A DNA stretch of 64,000 nt from Mycolicibacter heraklionensis. Lineage in GTDB: Bacteria; Actinomycetota; Actinomycetes; Mycobacteriales; Mycobacteriaceae. Under the pieces are notes generated by a model, which worked only from the letters and a program-made list of their open reading frames with translations, did not search any database and was not told where the DNA came from. Shown here one piece after another: positions 43,972-54,349 of the stretch. The stretch's first letter is position 1. Each line of letters opens with the position of its first letter. Made by a program: the position numbers and the translations under genes. The DNA is taken from assembly GCF_019645815.1 (NCBI RefSeq), contig NZ_CP080997.1, positions 62,001 through 126,000 of the forward strand, given 5' to 3'.

Positions 43972-45708
43972 ATGACTGTAGAGGCTCGCTCTGTTGCTTC
44001 GCTGCAAGCGCGCCACCCGTTTCCGGCCCGGTTGGGCCCGAAGGGGACGCTGCTCTACAAGCTGGTGACGACGACCGATCACAAGATGATCGGGATCATG
44101 TATGTCGTCACCTGCTATGCGCTGTTTTTCGTCGGCGGGCTGCTGGCGCTGTTCATGCGCGCCGAGCTGGCCGCGCCGGGTCTGCAGTTCTTGTCGAACG
44201 AGCAGTACAACCAGCTGTTCACCATGCACGGCACCATCATGCTGCTGCTGTATGCCACCCCGATCGTGTTCGGCTTCGCCAACCTGGTGTTGCCGCTGCA
44301 GATCGGCGCCCCCGACGTCGCGTTCCCCCGGCTGAACGCGTTCTCCTACTGGCTGTTCTTGTTCGGCGCCCTGATCACCATCGCGGGCTTCATCACCCCC
44401 GGCGGAGCCGCCGACTTCGGCTGGACCGCCTACACGCCGCTCTCAGATGCCATCCACTCACCCGGCGCCGGCAGCGACCTGTGGATCATGGGACTGATCG
44501 TCGCCGGGCTGGGCACGATCCTGGGCGGGGTCAACATGATCACCACCGTGGTGTGCATGCGCGCACCCGGGATGACGATGTTTCGGATGCCGATCTTCAC
44601 CTGGAACATCCTGGTGACGTCGGTGCTGGTGCTGATCGCCTTCCCGTTGCTGACCGCCGCGCTGTTCGGGCTGGCCGCCGACCGGCACCTGGGCGCACAC
44701 ATCTACGACCCGGCCAACGGCGGAGTCCTGTTGTGGCAGCATCTGTTCTGGTTCTTCGGACACCCCGAGGTCTACATCGTCGCCCTGCCGTTTTTTGGCA
44801 TCGTCACCGAGATCCTGCCGGTGTTTTCCCGCAAACCGGTCTTCGGCTACACCACCCTGGTGTATGCCACTCTCGCCATCGGCGCGTTGTCGGCGGCGGT
44901 GTGGGCGCATCACATGTTCGCCACCGGTGCCGTGCTGCTGCCGTTTTTCGCCGTCACCTCGTATCTGATCGCGGTGCCGACCGGGATCAAATTCTTCAAC
45001 TGGGTCGGCACCATGTGGAAGGGCCAGCTGACCTTTGAGACGCCGATGTTGTTCTCGATCGGATTCCTGGTCACCTTCCTGCTGGGCGGCCTGACCGGCG
45101 TGCTGCTGGCCAGCCCGCCGCTGGACTTCCACGTCACCGACACCTATTTCGTGGTCGCGCACTTCCACTACACGCTGTTCGGCACCATCGTGTTCTCCAC
45201 CTTCGCCGGCGTCTACTTCTGGTTTCCGAAGATGACCGGTCGGCTGCTCGACGAGCGGCTGGGCAAGCTGCACTTCTGGTTGACGCTGATCGGTTTTCAC
45301 ACCACATTCTTGGTGCAGCACTGGCTGGGCAACAACGGCATGCCGCGCCGCTACGCCGATTACCTGCCCACCGACGGCTTCACCACATTGAATGTCATCT
45401 CGACGATCGGGGCGTTCATCCTAGGTGTATCGATGCTTCCGTTCGTGTGGAACGTGTTCCGCAGCTGGCGCTACGGCGAGCCCGTCACCGTCGATGACCC
45501 GTGGGGGTACGGCAACTCGCTGGAATGGGCAACCAGCTGCCCGCCGCCGCGGCACAACTTCACCGAGCTGCCCCGCATCCGCTCCGAACGCCCGGCGTTC
45601 GAACTGCACTACCCCCACATGGTCGAACGGCTCCGCGCCGAAGCCCACGTCAGCCGCCGTCGCGACGTGGCCGATGAATCCGCGCTCCACGCGGGTCTGC
45701 ACCCATAG
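43972..45708 (+). CDS. ctaD: Cytochrome c oxidase subunit I (accessory copy)
   Basis: 578 residues from ATG 43972. Twelve-helix heme-copper oxidase subunit with [20 protein letters not shown] (heme a ligand His), [20 protein letters not shown] (CuB His and the Tyr), WAHHMFATG (CuB His pair) and [15 protein letters not shown] (two heme ligands). It would receive electrons from cytochrome bcc in the mycobacterial supercomplex. No other oxidase subunits lie nearby, so it is an extra or orphan subunit, possibly used under stress. MLM two codons earlier is an alternative start. Confidence 0.93.
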   Translation: MTVEARSVASLQARHPFPARLGPKGTLLYKLVTTTDHKMIGIMYVVTCYALFFVGGLLALFMRAELAAPGLQFLSNEQYNQLFTMHGTIMLLLYATPIVFGFANLVLPLQIGAPDVAFPRLNAFSYWLFLFGALITIAGFITPGGAADFGWTAYTPLSDAIHSPGAGSDLWIMGLIVAGLGTILGGVNMITTVVCMRAPGMTMFRMPIFTWNILVTSVLVLIAFPLLTAALFGLAADRHLGAHIYDPANGGVLLWQHLFWFFGHPEVYIVALPFFGIVTEILPVFSRKPVFGYTTLVYATLAIGALSAAVWAHHMFATGAVLLPFFAVTSYLIAVPTGIKFFNWVGTMWKGQLTFETPMLFSIGFLVTFLLGGLTGVLLASPPLDFHVTDTYFVVAHFHYTLFGTIVFSTFAGVYFWFPKMTGRLLDERLGKLHFWLTLIGFHTTFLVQHWLGNNGMPRRYADYLPTDGFTTLNVISTIGAFILGVSMLPFVWNVFRSWRYGEPVTVDDPWGYGNSLEWATSCPPPRHNFTELPRIRSERPAFELHYPHMVERLRAEAHVSRRRDVADESALHAGLHP

Positions 45709-45742
45709 GGACCCGATATCGGTTGGGCTGCAACAGGAATCG

Positions 45743-45760
45743 CCTTCGCGACTGCGAAGG
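45743..45760 (+). terminator. Short hairpin after ctaD
   Basis: CCTTCGC-GACT-GCGAAGG, 7-bp perfect stem 35 bp beyond the ctaD stop and before the peroxiredoxin promoter. No U tract. Confidence 0.5.
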
Positions 45761-45788
45761 TGACGTGCGGGACCAAAGCCCCGGGAAT

Positions 45789-45804
45789 ATACCCCTACGG
45801 GTAT
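45789..45804. promoter_or_regulatory. Perfect CsoR/CstR-type operator of the peroxiredoxin gene
   Basis: ATACCC-CTAC-GGGTAT, perfect 6+4+6 palindrome, 43 bp upstream of the peroxiredoxin ATG. This is the shape of CsoR-family sites, including copper sensors (CsoR, RicR) and the persulfide sensor CstR. Peroxiredoxin and nearby rhodanese favour CstR, but no regulator gene is in the window. Confidence 0.65.
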
Positions 45805-45847
45805 TTGTTGTAGGTGGTATCACCCCGGCCACGGAAGGATTACCACG

Positions 45848-46585
45848 ATGACCGTCACCGAGAGTCTCGCCCCCGTTCCTGTCACCGGCATGCCCCGCAT
45901 CGGCGACCCGGCCCCGGCCTTCACTGCCGTCACCACCCAGGGTGAGATCAACTTTCCTGCCGACTACGCCGGCAAATGGGTTATCTTCTTTTCCCATCCG
46001 GCGGACTTCACACCGGTGTGCACCAGTGAATTCATGACGTTCGCCACGATGCAAGAGGAGTTCGCCTCCTACAACACCGAGCTGGTGGGTTTGTCCGTCG
46101 ACGGGCTCTACAGCCACATCGCCTGGCTGCGCACGATCAAGGACAAGATCGCCTTCCGCGACATGCACGACGTCGAGGTCACCTTCCCGCTCATCGAGGA
46201 CGTGTCAATGGCGATCGCCCAGAAGTACGGGATGGTCATGCCGGGCGAGGACACCACCAAGGCGGTGCGCGCGGTGTTCGTCATCGACCCCAAGGGTGTG
46301 ATCCGGACCGTCATCTACTACCCGCAAAGCCTCGGCCGCAACTTCAACGAGCTGCTGCGCATTGTCAAGGCGCTACAGACGGCCGATCACTTCCACGTCG
46401 CAACGCCCGCCGACTGGCGCCCCGGCGACCCAGTGATCGTGCCCCCAGCAGGCTCGTGCGGCACCGCGAAGCAACGAATGGAGGACCACGTCGAAGGCGT
46501 CGAATGCGAAGACTGGTTCTTCTGCACCAAACAGATCCCCGCCGACGAGATCGACTCCGCTATCCGGGTTAAAGACGGTGCGTAA
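45848..46585 (+). CDS. Peroxiredoxin of the 1-Cys Prx6-like type
   Basis: 245 residues. Peroxidatic motif FFSHPADFTPVCTSEFMTF, then VGLSVDGLYSHIAWL and FVIDPKGVIRTVIYYPQ, plus a long C-terminal extension with VPPAGSCGTAKQRMEDHVEG, ECEDWFFCTK. Length and extension are those of Prx6-type enzymes, but extra Cys in the tail could act in resolution. Reduces hydrogen peroxide, organic peroxides or persulfide. It is behind a CsoR-type operator. Confidence 0.9.
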   Translation: MTVTESLAPVPVTGMPRIGDPAPAFTAVTTQGEINFPADYAGKWVIFFSHPADFTPVCTSEFMTFATMQEEFASYNTELVGLSVDGLYSHIAWLRTIKDKIAFRDMHDVEVTFPLIEDVSMAIAQKYGMVMPGEDTTKAVRAVFVIDPKGVIRTVIYYPQSLGRNFNELLRIVKALQTADHFHVATPADWRPGDPVIVPPAGSCGTAKQRMEDHVEGVECEDWFFCTKQIPADEIDSAIRVKDGA

Positions 46586-47031
46586 CGATCGGGCGTGTGA
46601 CACCTCACTGCTATCCGATGGTCCCCTGGCCGCCTCCAACACCGCAAAATCGTGGCTACCCAACGCACGTCCGAATGCCTACGCCAATCACCGCGTAGTT
46701 CAGGCGCTGCTCCAAACCGGTGTTGTAGACCGCGCGGCACGCATCGGCGGTCATGCCCGAAGCGGTGGAGGCGGCTAGCTTAGCCATTGTGAGGTGAGCC
46801 CGTCGTAGTGGTCCAGTCGTAATGCGGCTCTGTTGCCCGGTGTTCGGGCAAGGAAGAATCGGCAACGACATGGCATCGGACATTCGCCACCAAAGGGGTC
46901 CCCCTCACTGGCGCGCGGGGGGGATCTTTGGGCGACAGCCGCTACTTGTCAACACATTTAACGTGGCTGACTAGATAAATCCGATCCTCAACGCATGGGA
47001 CGCCGACGGCTGGTGGTCGCAGGCGCGATGC
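46586..47031. other. 446 bp intergenic, one hairpin and a doubtful 43-codon frame
   Basis: A hairpin TTGCCCG-GTGTT-CGGGCAA at 46833-46851 may act as a terminator. Leftward, ATG 46787 opens a 43-codon frame ending at 46656 that includes DACRAVYNTGLEQRLNYAVI; it may be a remnant of a larger exported protein but has no clear ribosome site. Nothing else recognised. Confidence 0.4.
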
Positions 47032-47712
47032 TCAATTGTGTTTCATCCCGGCGGCCGCCGCCTCGCGCAGCGCCGCAACGCGGTCGGCCATCGTGCCCGG
47101 CCCGTTGAACAACGCCGAGCCTGCGCAGAAGACTGTTGCGCCGGCGCGTGCGGCGGCCCCGATCGTCGCGGCGTTGATTCCGCCGTCTACCTCCAGCTCG
47201 ACTTCCAAACCGCGGCGGTCGATTTCGGCGCGGGCCGCGGCGATCTTTGGTTCCATCGCCGCTAGATACTGCTGGCCGCCGAAGCCCGGGGCGACCGTCA
47301 TCACCAGTAGTAGGTCGGACAAGTGCAGCACGTTTGTCACCGCCTGCATCGGTGTGGCGGGATTCAGTGCGACACCGGCCCGCGCGCCCAGATCGCGAAT
47401 CGCAGAAAGTGTGTGAGGTAGGTGCCGAGTCGACTCGGCGTGCACGATAACGATCTCGCAACCTGCTTCGACCCATCTCGGCAGCATCGGGTCTGGATCG
47501 TCGACCATCAGGTGCGCTTCAAAGCCGAGGCCCACATGCCTGCGACTGGCGGCGATAACGTCGGGCCCGAATGTCAAGTTGGGCACGAATCGGCCGTCCA
47601 TCACGTCCCATTGGATCCGGTCGACGCCCGCCTTCTCCAGTTGCTTGACTTGCTGGCCGAGTTCTGAAAAGTCCGCTGGCAGAACAGAGGCGACGAGTAT
47701 CGGTGTGCGCAT
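47032..47712 (-). CDS. rpe: Ribulose-phosphate 3-epimerase (accessory copy)
   Basis: 226 residues. TIM barrel: VASVLPADFSELGQQVKQLE, IQWDVMDGRFVPNLTFGPDV (catalytic Asp and metal site), FEAHLMVDDP, VMTVAPGFGGQQYLAAMEPK (phosphate loop and Met) and EVDGGINAATIGAA (second catalytic Asp). Interconverts ribulose-5-phosphate and xylulose-5-phosphate. A stand-alone copy among redox genes suggests an extra supply of NADPH-linked pentose flux, by inference. Confidence 0.92.
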   Translation of the reverse strand: MRTPILVASVLPADFSELGQQVKQLEKAGVDRIQWDVMDGRFVPNLTFGPDVIAASRRHVGLGFEAHLMVDDPDPMLPRWVEAGCEIVIVHAESTRHLPHTLSAIRDLGARAGVALNPATPMQAVTNVLHLSDLLLVMTVAPGFGGQQYLAAMEPKIAAARAEIDRRGLEVELEVDGGINAATIGAAARAGATVFCAGSALFNGPGTMADRVAALREAAAAGMKHN

Positions 47713-47836
47713 TCATCCCACCTCCCGGTCACCAGCAGTGCTGGGACTGATTCACACCTTAGACTTAGATCGGTGCGCGGTCTCGCGTCGGTCTGTCGAT
47801 GGTGAGGACTTGGACCGCGCCCAGTGCACGCTGCGG

Positions 47837-47941
47837 CTACCGGGTCAGGTGATGCGCCGCCAGGTCGGTCAAAACCGCTGCGGGATGGACAAACTCCAGC
47901 CTTGCGATGGTGACCGCGGCGTTGGCGACGGCGTCCAGCAG
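47837..47941 (-). pseudogene. Orphan C-terminal coding remnant
   Basis: A leftward frame with no start codon encodes LLDAVANAAVTIARLEFVHP followed by AAVLTDLAAHHLTR and a stop. Its composition looks like real protein, but only about 34 residues remain, between a TetR gene and rpe. Family not recognised. The rest of the 315-bp gap 47713-48027 shows nothing else. Confidence 0.35.
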
Positions 47942-48027
47942 TGGCCGGCACCGAGCGTCTGCGGGATGAGTCGGCCGGGACGCGGGCGGCGGGCGGGTTC
48001 CCGGTGAAAAAAGGCCACCACCGGTGC

Positions 48028-48645
48028 TCAGCGGACGCCACCGTGCGCGGGAGTGGCTGGCTTCAACGCGAGGCGCAGCAAAGGAGTGTAGAGGCGGATT
48101 AATTCATCATGCGTCATAGAGCAGACCGGTTCGAGATGCAGGATGTAGCGCGTCACGACTAGGCCCGCGATCTGCCCGCAGAAGGCGGCGGCCCGTTTGT
48201 GGGCGTCTGCTCCGCCTATCCGGGTTGCGACCTTGTCGATCATTTCCCGTTCCACCATCTCCTTCACCAGACTTGCCAGCGCCGCGTCGTGGGCGGCACC
48301 GGCTATCAACGCGCGCAGCGGCGCGCCGCTATCAGGCTCTTCCCACAGTGCAAGTAGTCCTTGCAAGGTGCGCTGGGCAAATGTGGCGGGATCGCCCTCG
48401 GCGGCAACTCGGTCGATGACGTCGGCGGGGTTGGCCGACAAGGCGAGGGCTTCGCTGATCAGCCCTCTCTTCGCGCCGAAGTGGTAACTGATCAGGGCGA
48501 GGTCAACACCCGCCTCGGCGGCGACGGATCGTAGGGTGACGGCCTGATATCCGCCCTCCAGGAACCGTCGGCGGGCCACGTTGAGGATCTGGTTGCGAGT
48601 ATCGGGTTTGCCGGCTCTGCGTCCCCGAGGGCCCGAAGAATTCAT
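48028..48645 (-). CDS. TetR-family regulator of the mmpS-mmpL operon
   Basis: 205 residues. HTH: ILNVARRRFLEGGYQAVTLR and AAEAGVDLALISYHFGAKRG. Divergent from mmpS with about 220 bp between, so control of the efflux or lipid export operon is likely, as for many MmpSL pairs. No clear palindrome is seen in the gap. Confidence 0.82.
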   Translation of the reverse strand: MNSSGPRGRRAGKPDTRNQILNVARRRFLEGGYQAVTLRSVAAEAGVDLALISYHFGAKRGLISEALALSANPADVIDRVAAEGDPATFAQRTLQGLLALWEEPDSGAPLRALIAGAAHDAALASLVKEMVEREMIDKVATRIGGADAHKRAAAFCGQIAGLVVTRYILHLEPVCSMTHDELIRLYTPLLRLALKPATPAHGGVR

Positions 48646-48866
48646 TACAGTTGATATTCTATGCCGACCCGGTCATTGTGTTGGTGTTCGCACCACACGA
48701 AAGGTTTTCGTCTTCGTGCCCAGCAGCACTTCACCCGACCAGACTCGGGGCCCTACGCTGCATGAGGGAGCCGTCCTGGAGATCACCCTTCCCGCGGTGG
48801 GCACCGTTGGTCGCGGCGATGGCCTCGCGAGAGCGATGGTGCGACTCGTCATCGAAAGGCTAACGG

Positions 48867-49313
48867 GTGAAGGGATTTTCAGCTAGCGCCCTGGTCAGAC
48901 GAGGGTGGATGCTGCTGGTCGCCGTGGTCGTCGTCGCGGTTGCGGGGTTCAGCATCTACCGGTTGCACGGTGTCTTCGGCTCGCACAACCAGGCTTCGGC
49001 CGGCAGCGGCATCTCGAATGAGATCGTCGCCTTCAATCCTAAGGAAGTGGTCCTTGAGGTCTTTGGCGCGCCCGGGACCGTGGCGACCATCAACTACCTG
49101 GATGTCAATGCTCAGCCGCAGAAGGCCCTCAACATGACGCTGCCGTGGTCGTACTCGATAAGGACGACTCAGCCCGCGGTCTTCGCCAACGTGGTGGCGC
49201 AGGGTGACAGCGATTCCATCGGCTGTCGCATCACCGTCAACGGTGTGGTCAAAGACGAAAGGACGGTCACCAAGGTGAACGCCTATACCTTCTGCCTGGA
49301 CAAGTCGTCATGA
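48867..49313 (+). CDS. mmpS: MmpS-family membrane protein
   Basis: 148 residues, GTG start. One membrane helix ([20 protein letters not shown]), then an exported beta-rich domain: [40 protein letters not shown] and [20 protein letters not shown] with [10 protein letters not shown]. MmpS proteins partner with MmpL transporters at the periplasmic side. Overlaps mmpL by four bases (ATGA). Confidence 0.9.
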   Translation: MKGFSASALVRRGWMLLVAVVVVAVAGFSIYRLHGVFGSHNQASAGSGISNEIVAFNPKEVVLEVFGAPGTVATINYLDVNAQPQKALNMTLPWSYSIRTTQPAVFANVVAQGDSDSIGCRITVNGVVKDERTVTKVNAYTFCLDKSS

Positions 49314-52174
49314 GCGACCATCGCGTGCGGCGGCCCTTCTTGGCGCATACCATCCGTCGGCTTTCGGTACCGATTCTGCTGCTCTGGGTGGGCATCGCTG
49401 TCGTGACGAGTGTTGCGGTCCCGCGATTGGAGGAGGTCGGAAAGGAACAGAATGTGCCGCTGACTCCCGCAGATGCGCCATCGATGCAGGCGATGAGACA
49501 TATTGGCCGAGTGTTCCACGAGTATCACTACGACAGTGCGGCCATGATCGTCCTGGAAGGCGATAAGCCCCTCGGCGATGACGCCCACCGGTTCTACGAC
49601 ACGCTCGTGCACAGGCTCTCACAGGACACCAAGCATGTGGAGCACGTCCAAGACTTCTGGGGAGATCCGCTGACAGCGGCGGGCGTGCAAAGCGCAGACG
49701 GCAAAGCGGCCTATGTTCAACTGTATCTTGTCGGCAATCAAGGCGACGCTCGTGCGAACGAGTCCGTCATGGCTGTTCGCGATGTTGTTGAACACACGCA
49801 GCGACCGAAGGACGTCAAGGTATATGTAACCGGCGCGGCCCCGCTCATGGCGGATCAGTTGAACGTGGGCGGCAAAGGAACCATAAAGGTCACCCTGATA
49901 ACTCTGCTGGTGATCGCGACGATGTTGCTATTTGTGTACCGTTCTGTGGTCACCATGATCCTGGTGCTTCTCACGGTGCTTATCGAGTTGGCCTCGGCTC
50001 GCGGAATTGTCGCGTTTCTTGGAAACTCCGGGATCATCGGACTTTCGGTGTACGCGACTAATCTGCTCACGTTGTTGGTCATCGCCGCTGGAACGGATTA
50101 TGCGATATTTGTGCTCGGCCGTTATCACGAGGCGCGGCTGGCCGGGCAGGATCGGGAAACGGCCTTCTACACCATGTATTACGGGACCGCCCACGTCGTT
50201 TTGGGCTCGGGCCTGACCGTCGGCGGCGCGCTGTTAAGCCTGGTTTTTACCCGGCTGCCTTATTTTCACAGCCTCGGAGTTCCCTCCGCGCTAGGCATCT
50301 TTGTTGGGCTTTTGGGTGCGCTCACCTTGGCCCCCGCCGTGCTTACCGTGGGCAGTCGTTTCGGTCTCCTTGAGCCCAAACGCACGATGAGAACTCGGCT
50401 ATGGCGGCGGATCGGCACGTCCATCGTGCGTTGGCCCGGACCTATTCTTACCGCGACGTGTGCATTAGCCCTCATCGGGCTGCTCGCCCTACCGTCGTAC
50501 AAGACAAGTTATGACGTTCGGCCCTATATTCCCGCCACCGCCCCGGCCAATATCGGCTACGCGGCCGCCGAGCGGCATTTTTCTCCGGCTCGGCTGAATC
50601 CCGAAATGCTGATGATCGAGGCGGATCATGACATGCGTAATACGGCCGACATGATCATCCTGGACAGGGTGGCCAGAGCCGTCTTGCACCTCCCCGGTAT
50701 CGCGGGGGTGCAGACCATAACCAGGCCGTTGGGAACGCCCATCGACCATAGCTCGATACCGTTTCAGGTCAGCATGCAAAGCGTCGGCCAGGTCTTGAAC
50801 CTGACATATCAGCAAGACCGCGCGGGCGACCTGCTCAGGCAGGCCGACGAGCTGGGGAAAACGATCGACATCTTGAAACAGCAGTATGCGCTGCAGCAGG
50901 AGCTCGCCGCGGTGACCCACGAGCAGACCGAAAGTACTCATGAAACGGCCGCCACATTGAGCGCTTTGCGAGATAAGCTCGCGAATTTCGACGATTTCCT
51001 TCGGCCCATCCGCAGTTATTTCTACTGGGAACGGCATTGCTACGATATCCCCAGTTGCGCTGCGTTCAGGTCCGTCTTTGACGCGCTCGACGGTCTGGAC
51101 CGGCTCAGCGGCCAGCTGCAAAGCCTCGCCGAAACTCTGGCCAAGCTGGATGCGATCCAGCCGAAACTGGTGGCGCTGATACCCGACCAGATCGAAAGCC
51201 AGCAGACCAATCGGGAATTGGCGCTGACCAACTACGCCACCATGTCCGGGATCTACGACCTGACGGCGGCTCTGACCGAGAACGCGACCGCCATGGGACA
51301 AGCCTTTGACGCCGCCAAGAACGACGATTTCTTCTACCTGCCTCCGACGGCTTTCCAGAACCCCGATTTCCAGCGCGGCCTGAAAATGTTCCTGTCCCCG
51401 GACGGCAGGGCTGCTCGCATGATCATCACCCATGAAGGCGATCCCGCGACCCCAGAAGGCATCTCACACATCGGCCCGATCAAGAAGGCGGCACATGAAG
51501 CCCTGAAGGCCACTCCCTTGGCGGGTGCAAGAATTTATCTCGGCGGTACCGCCGCGAGCTACAAGGATATCCAAGACGGCGCCAAGATCGATCTGCTGAT
51601 CGTAGCAATAGCCGCGCTTAGCCTGATCTTGCTCGTCATGATGTTCGTCACGCGGAGTCTGGTCGGAGCGCTCGTCATCGTGGGCACAGTAGTGCTTTCG
51701 TTGGGCGCTTCATTCGGGCTGTCCGTGCTGGTGTGGCAGCATATCTTCGGTATCGAATTGTATTGGATCGTGCTTGCGCTGGCCGTCATCGTGCTTTTAG
51801 CGGTGGGATCCGACTATAATCTGGTGCTGATCTCCAGGGTTAAAGAGGAGATCGGCGCCGGATTGAACACGGGCATTATCCGTGCGATGGCCGGCTCCGG
51901 CTCGGTGGTGACCGCTGCCGGGCTGGTGTTCGCCGCCACCATGTCGTCCTTTGTTTTCGGCGACCTGCGGATTCTGGGCCAGATCGGGACCACCATCGGC
52001 CTCGGGCTGCTGTTCGACACGCTGATCGTGCGCGCATTCATGACACCGTCCATCGCAGCGCTTCTCGGGCGCTGGTTCTGGTGGCCACAGCGCGTGCGCA
52101 AGCGGCCTGCGCCCTCGCCATGGCCGAAACCCAGCCAGTTGACGCCCGTGGCTTCGGAAGAAGGCCAGCCATGA
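49310..52174 (+). CDS. mmpL: MmpL-family RND transporter
   Basis: 954 residues. Twelve membrane helices in two halves, each with a large outer loop; proton-relay motifs [19 protein letters not shown] (TM4) and [20 protein letters not shown] (TM10), both with conserved Asp-Tyr pairs. N-terminal [20 protein letters not shown] is the first helix. The outer loop 2 has a helical insertion of about 150 residues ([20 protein letters not shown]). MmpL proteins export lipids, siderophores or drugs; substrate here unknown. Confidence 0.93.
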   Translation: MSDHRVRRPFLAHTIRRLSVPILLLWVGIAVVTSVAVPRLEEVGKEQNVPLTPADAPSMQAMRHIGRVFHEYHYDSAAMIVLEGDKPLGDDAHRFYDTLVHRLSQDTKHVEHVQDFWGDPLTAAGVQSADGKAAYVQLYLVGNQGDARANESVMAVRDVVEHTQRPKDVKVYVTGAAPLMADQLNVGGKGTIKVTLITLLVIATMLLFVYRSVVTMILVLLTVLIELASARGIVAFLGNSGIIGLSVYATNLLTLLVIAAGTDYAIFVLGRYHEARLAGQDRETAFYTMYYGTAHVVLGSGLTVGGALLSLVFTRLPYFHSLGVPSALGIFVGLLGALTLAPAVLTVGSRFGLLEPKRTMRTRLWRRIGTSIVRWPGPILTATCALALIGLLALPSYKTSYDVRPYIPATAPANIGYAAAERHFSPARLNPEMLMIEADHDMRNTADMIILDRVARAVLHLPGIAGVQTITRPLGTPIDHSSIPFQVSMQSVGQVLNLTYQQDRAGDLLRQADELGKTIDILKQQYALQQELAAVTHEQTESTHETAATLSALRDKLANFDDFLRPIRSYFYWERHCYDIPSCAAFRSVFDALDGLDRLSGQLQSLAETLAKLDAIQPKLVALIPDQIESQQTNRELALTNYATMSGIYDLTAALTENATAMGQAFDAAKNDDFFYLPPTAFQNPDFQRGLKMFLSPDGRAARMIITHEGDPATPEGISHIGPIKKAAHEALKATPLAGARIYLGGTAASYKDIQDGAKIDLLIVAIAALSLILLVMMFVTRSLVGALVIVGTVVLSLGASFGLSVLVWQHIFGIELYWIVLALAVIVLLAVGSDYNLVLISRVKEEIGAGLNTGIIRAMAGSGSVVTAAGLVFAATMSSFVFGDLRILGQIGTTIGLGLLFDTLIVRAFMTPSIAALLGRWFWWPQRVRKRPAPSPWPKPSQLTPVASEEGQP

Positions 52175-52284
52175 GACCGGCGGTTTCCGGAATAGCCGTG
52201 GTCGCAGCGGGATTCGTACTCGTCAGGCCCAGCCGATTCCGACGGCTACCGGGTGGCCCGAACACGGACGGGGTGATCCGATGA
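52171..52284 (+). CDS. Small 37-residue membrane protein between mmpL and DUF2202
   Basis: Starts at ATG 52171, overlapping the mmpL stop (ATGA), and its TGA overlaps the next start at 52281 (ATGA). [20 protein letters not shown] is a hydrophobic helix; the tail [17 protein letters not shown] is basic. Exact coupling at both ends argues that it is translated. It may stabilise or accompany the MmpL complex; unverified. Confidence 0.55.
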   Translation: MRPAVSGIAVVAAGFVLVRPSRFRRLPGGPNTDGVIR

Positions 52285-52811
52285 ATGTCCACGAAAGCTC
52301 GAATGCGGCGGCCGGTGATCCCTTGTCTGACGGCGAGCGGGCCGATCTGGTGCTGATGCGCGAGGAGGAACGACTGGCGCGCGACTTGTACCAGAGGTTC
52401 CACCAGGCTTGGGGTGTACCGATCTTCGACAACATCGCCACCAGCGAGCAGCGCCATTACGACGCGATCGGGCGACTGCTCCAGCGCTACAGCGTTCCCG
52501 ATCCGTCGGTAGGACAGCCCGCCGGTGTCTACGTCGAGACCGAACTGCAGGACGCCTACGACACGTGGCTCGCCCGGGGGCTGACGTCGGTGGCAGCAGC
52601 ATGCGCGGTCGGGATCGAACTCGAAACCGGTGACATCGCCGACCTGTCGGCGGCCGCGGACGGCAGTGACCAGCCGGCAATCCTGAGAGTGTACGAAAAC
52701 CTGCGAGCCGCTTCCGAGAATCACCTGAGGGCCTTCGAAGCCGCGTTGTCAGGTCGGCCGCTGGGCGGCGGCCGAGGGTGGCGCCGGCGCGGCGGCGAAG
52801 GCTGCGCCTGA
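52281..52811 (+). pseudogene. DUF2202 ferritin-like protein, 3' end cut by an insertion
   Basis: 176 residues remain. DUF2202 ferritin-like helical bundle: LVLMREEERLARDLYQRFHQ (EExxxRD iron-type Glu), TSEQRHYDAIGRLLQRY (ExxH), GIELETGDIADL and ILRVYENLRAASENHLRAFE (ExxxxxH). It can bind a di-metal centre. An IS1549-like element entered after codon 175; the lost 27 C-terminal residues survive at 57072-57154 and are Gly/His-rich (GGGHHGPGGAHGRHGG). The truncated product keeps all bundle helices and could still work. Confidence 0.82.
52724..52806 (+). repeat. 83-bp target duplication, left copy
   Basis: Identical to 56989-57071 over all 83 bases. It flanks the IS element exactly and belongs to the DUF2202 reading frame. 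Confidence 0.95.
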
Positions 52812-52913
52812 GTTAGGACATTACCGGCCGGTAGCTTTTGGTATATGGCGTTGACCTGGGGCTTTGTTAGCTGGTTTGGGCGGTTTGGGGTACTAAACGG
52901 GTAGGTTCGGGCG

Positions 52914-53072
52914 GTGGTGTACGTCCGGAAAGTGCGCACCGCGTCGGGGGCGGTGGCGGTGCAGGTCGCGCGCAAAGACGCTGGCCGGGTCGTGGTGCTC
53001 AGTCATGTCGGTTCCGCCCGTACCGACGTTGACCTGACTTGGGTCACTTTCGGCTTCGGACCAAGGTGCTGA
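52914..53072 (+). pseudogene. Extra N-terminal fragment of an IS1634-family transposase
   Basis: 52 codons from GTG: YVRKVRTASGAVAVQVARKD and VVLSHVGSARTDVDL, then unrelated codons and TGA. It parallels the main transposase start (WIRRVRTASGSTAVQIAESV, HVGSARDDAEL) but is a different sequence, so it is a leftover from a related element or from recombination between two. Confidence 0.75.
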
Positions 53073-53144
53073 TGCGTTGACCTGCGATGATGGTTGCGGT
53101 TAGTGCGCCCGCTAGGCACTAATTCGGCTCGATAGGCTCGTTCG

Positions 53145-53750
53145 GTGGTGTGGATTCGGCGGGTGCGCACGGCCTCGGGCTCCACTGCGGTCCAGATCGC
53201 CGAATCGGTCGACGGGCGCCGCCGGATCGTCCGGCATGTGGGCTCGGCCCGCGATGACGCCGAGCTGGGTCTGCTTATCGAGGAGGCTCGGCGGTTGTTG
53301 GCTGATGATGCCCAGCGTGAGTTGGACCTGGGCATCACCCCCAAGGCCGTCAAAGCCGAGATGGTGGGCCCGCCTGCCGGGACGCTGTTCGGCGACGCCG
53401 CTGCTGAGCCCGCGCCGCGGCAGCTGGTGGCCCGAGCTCAGGTCTTGAAGTCGTGCAGCGGGCTGCTCTATGAGGTTCTGACCGGGGTGTATGCCGATCT
53501 GGGTTTCGATGATGCAGTCGATGATGAGGTGTTCCGGGATCTGGTGATCGCACGGGTGGTAGAGCCAACCAGCCTGCTCGATGTCGATCGGGTACTGGCC
53601 GAGTTAGGTCGCACCTGTGCGTCGCTATCGACGCGCAAACGGACCCTGCGCCGTGCCTCTGCCGGCAGTTACCGTGATCAGATCGCCGCCGCGTGCTTCC
53701 AAACAGCCTGCACCACAGGTGATATGAGCCTGGTGCTCTACGACGTCACC
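53145..53750 (+). pseudogene. IS1549-like transposase, 5' exon
   Basis: 202 codons from GTG 53145, beginning VVWIRRVRTASGSTAVQIAE. Contains the N-terminal DNA-binding half and runs to MSLVLYDVT, where the Asp is the first catalytic acid of the DDE triad. It stops exactly at the 5' end of the group II intron. Joined to 55927 the frame continues T-L-Y-F-E, the usual family sequence. Confidence 0.88.
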
Positions 53751-54349
53751 GTGCGCCGTGAGGCGCTTGTTGTTCGAATGGAGGTGAGAGACCTGCATCG
53801 AAAGCCCCTGCCGTAGCAGGGGTTTGGTAGCTGGGGGCAGCCTGGCCGGGGAGACGCCCGGGTGGGTGGGAGCAGCCCTGACAAAGCCGTGGCGCGTCAG
53901 TACCGCTGGATGGCGTGAGTGCGGCGAGCAATGCCGAAGAGGTATACGCGAGGAACCGGTGTCATCACCTGTCTTGACGTATAACCGCCTTCAACCCTGC
54001 GGATATGGGGCGGGCGCGGACAGCTGGCTGTCGGAGTGACGGGCAGCCAGACCGTCCGGGGAACGAGTTACTTTCCCTGGGCGGGGCCGGCGGCGAAGTA
54101 CTACGGAGTAGCTGCTGGTGGGTGCCGCAGGCAGATAGCCGGGTGCCTCCTTCGGTGAGCGAACACAAGTGAACACGGGAAGGCTTCCGGCCTTGCCTGC
54201 ATGAAATACGCAGCCAGCGTGGGCATGTCGGGCTGGGTTCGTCGTCGACTGATCAGGTCGGGGGCTGGCGGAGCCGCCGTAGTACTGCGAGTCCGGGAGA
54301 GCCGGACACATCGGGAAGGGCGGCAGCGACATGGATAGGAGGTACTGCG

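Noticed and set aside
46656..46883. A 75-codon leftward frame after the peroxiredoxin as a real gene
   Set aside because: The upstream half has no ribosome site and crosses the terminator-like hairpin; only the last 43 codons look protein-like, so it is noted as doubtful.
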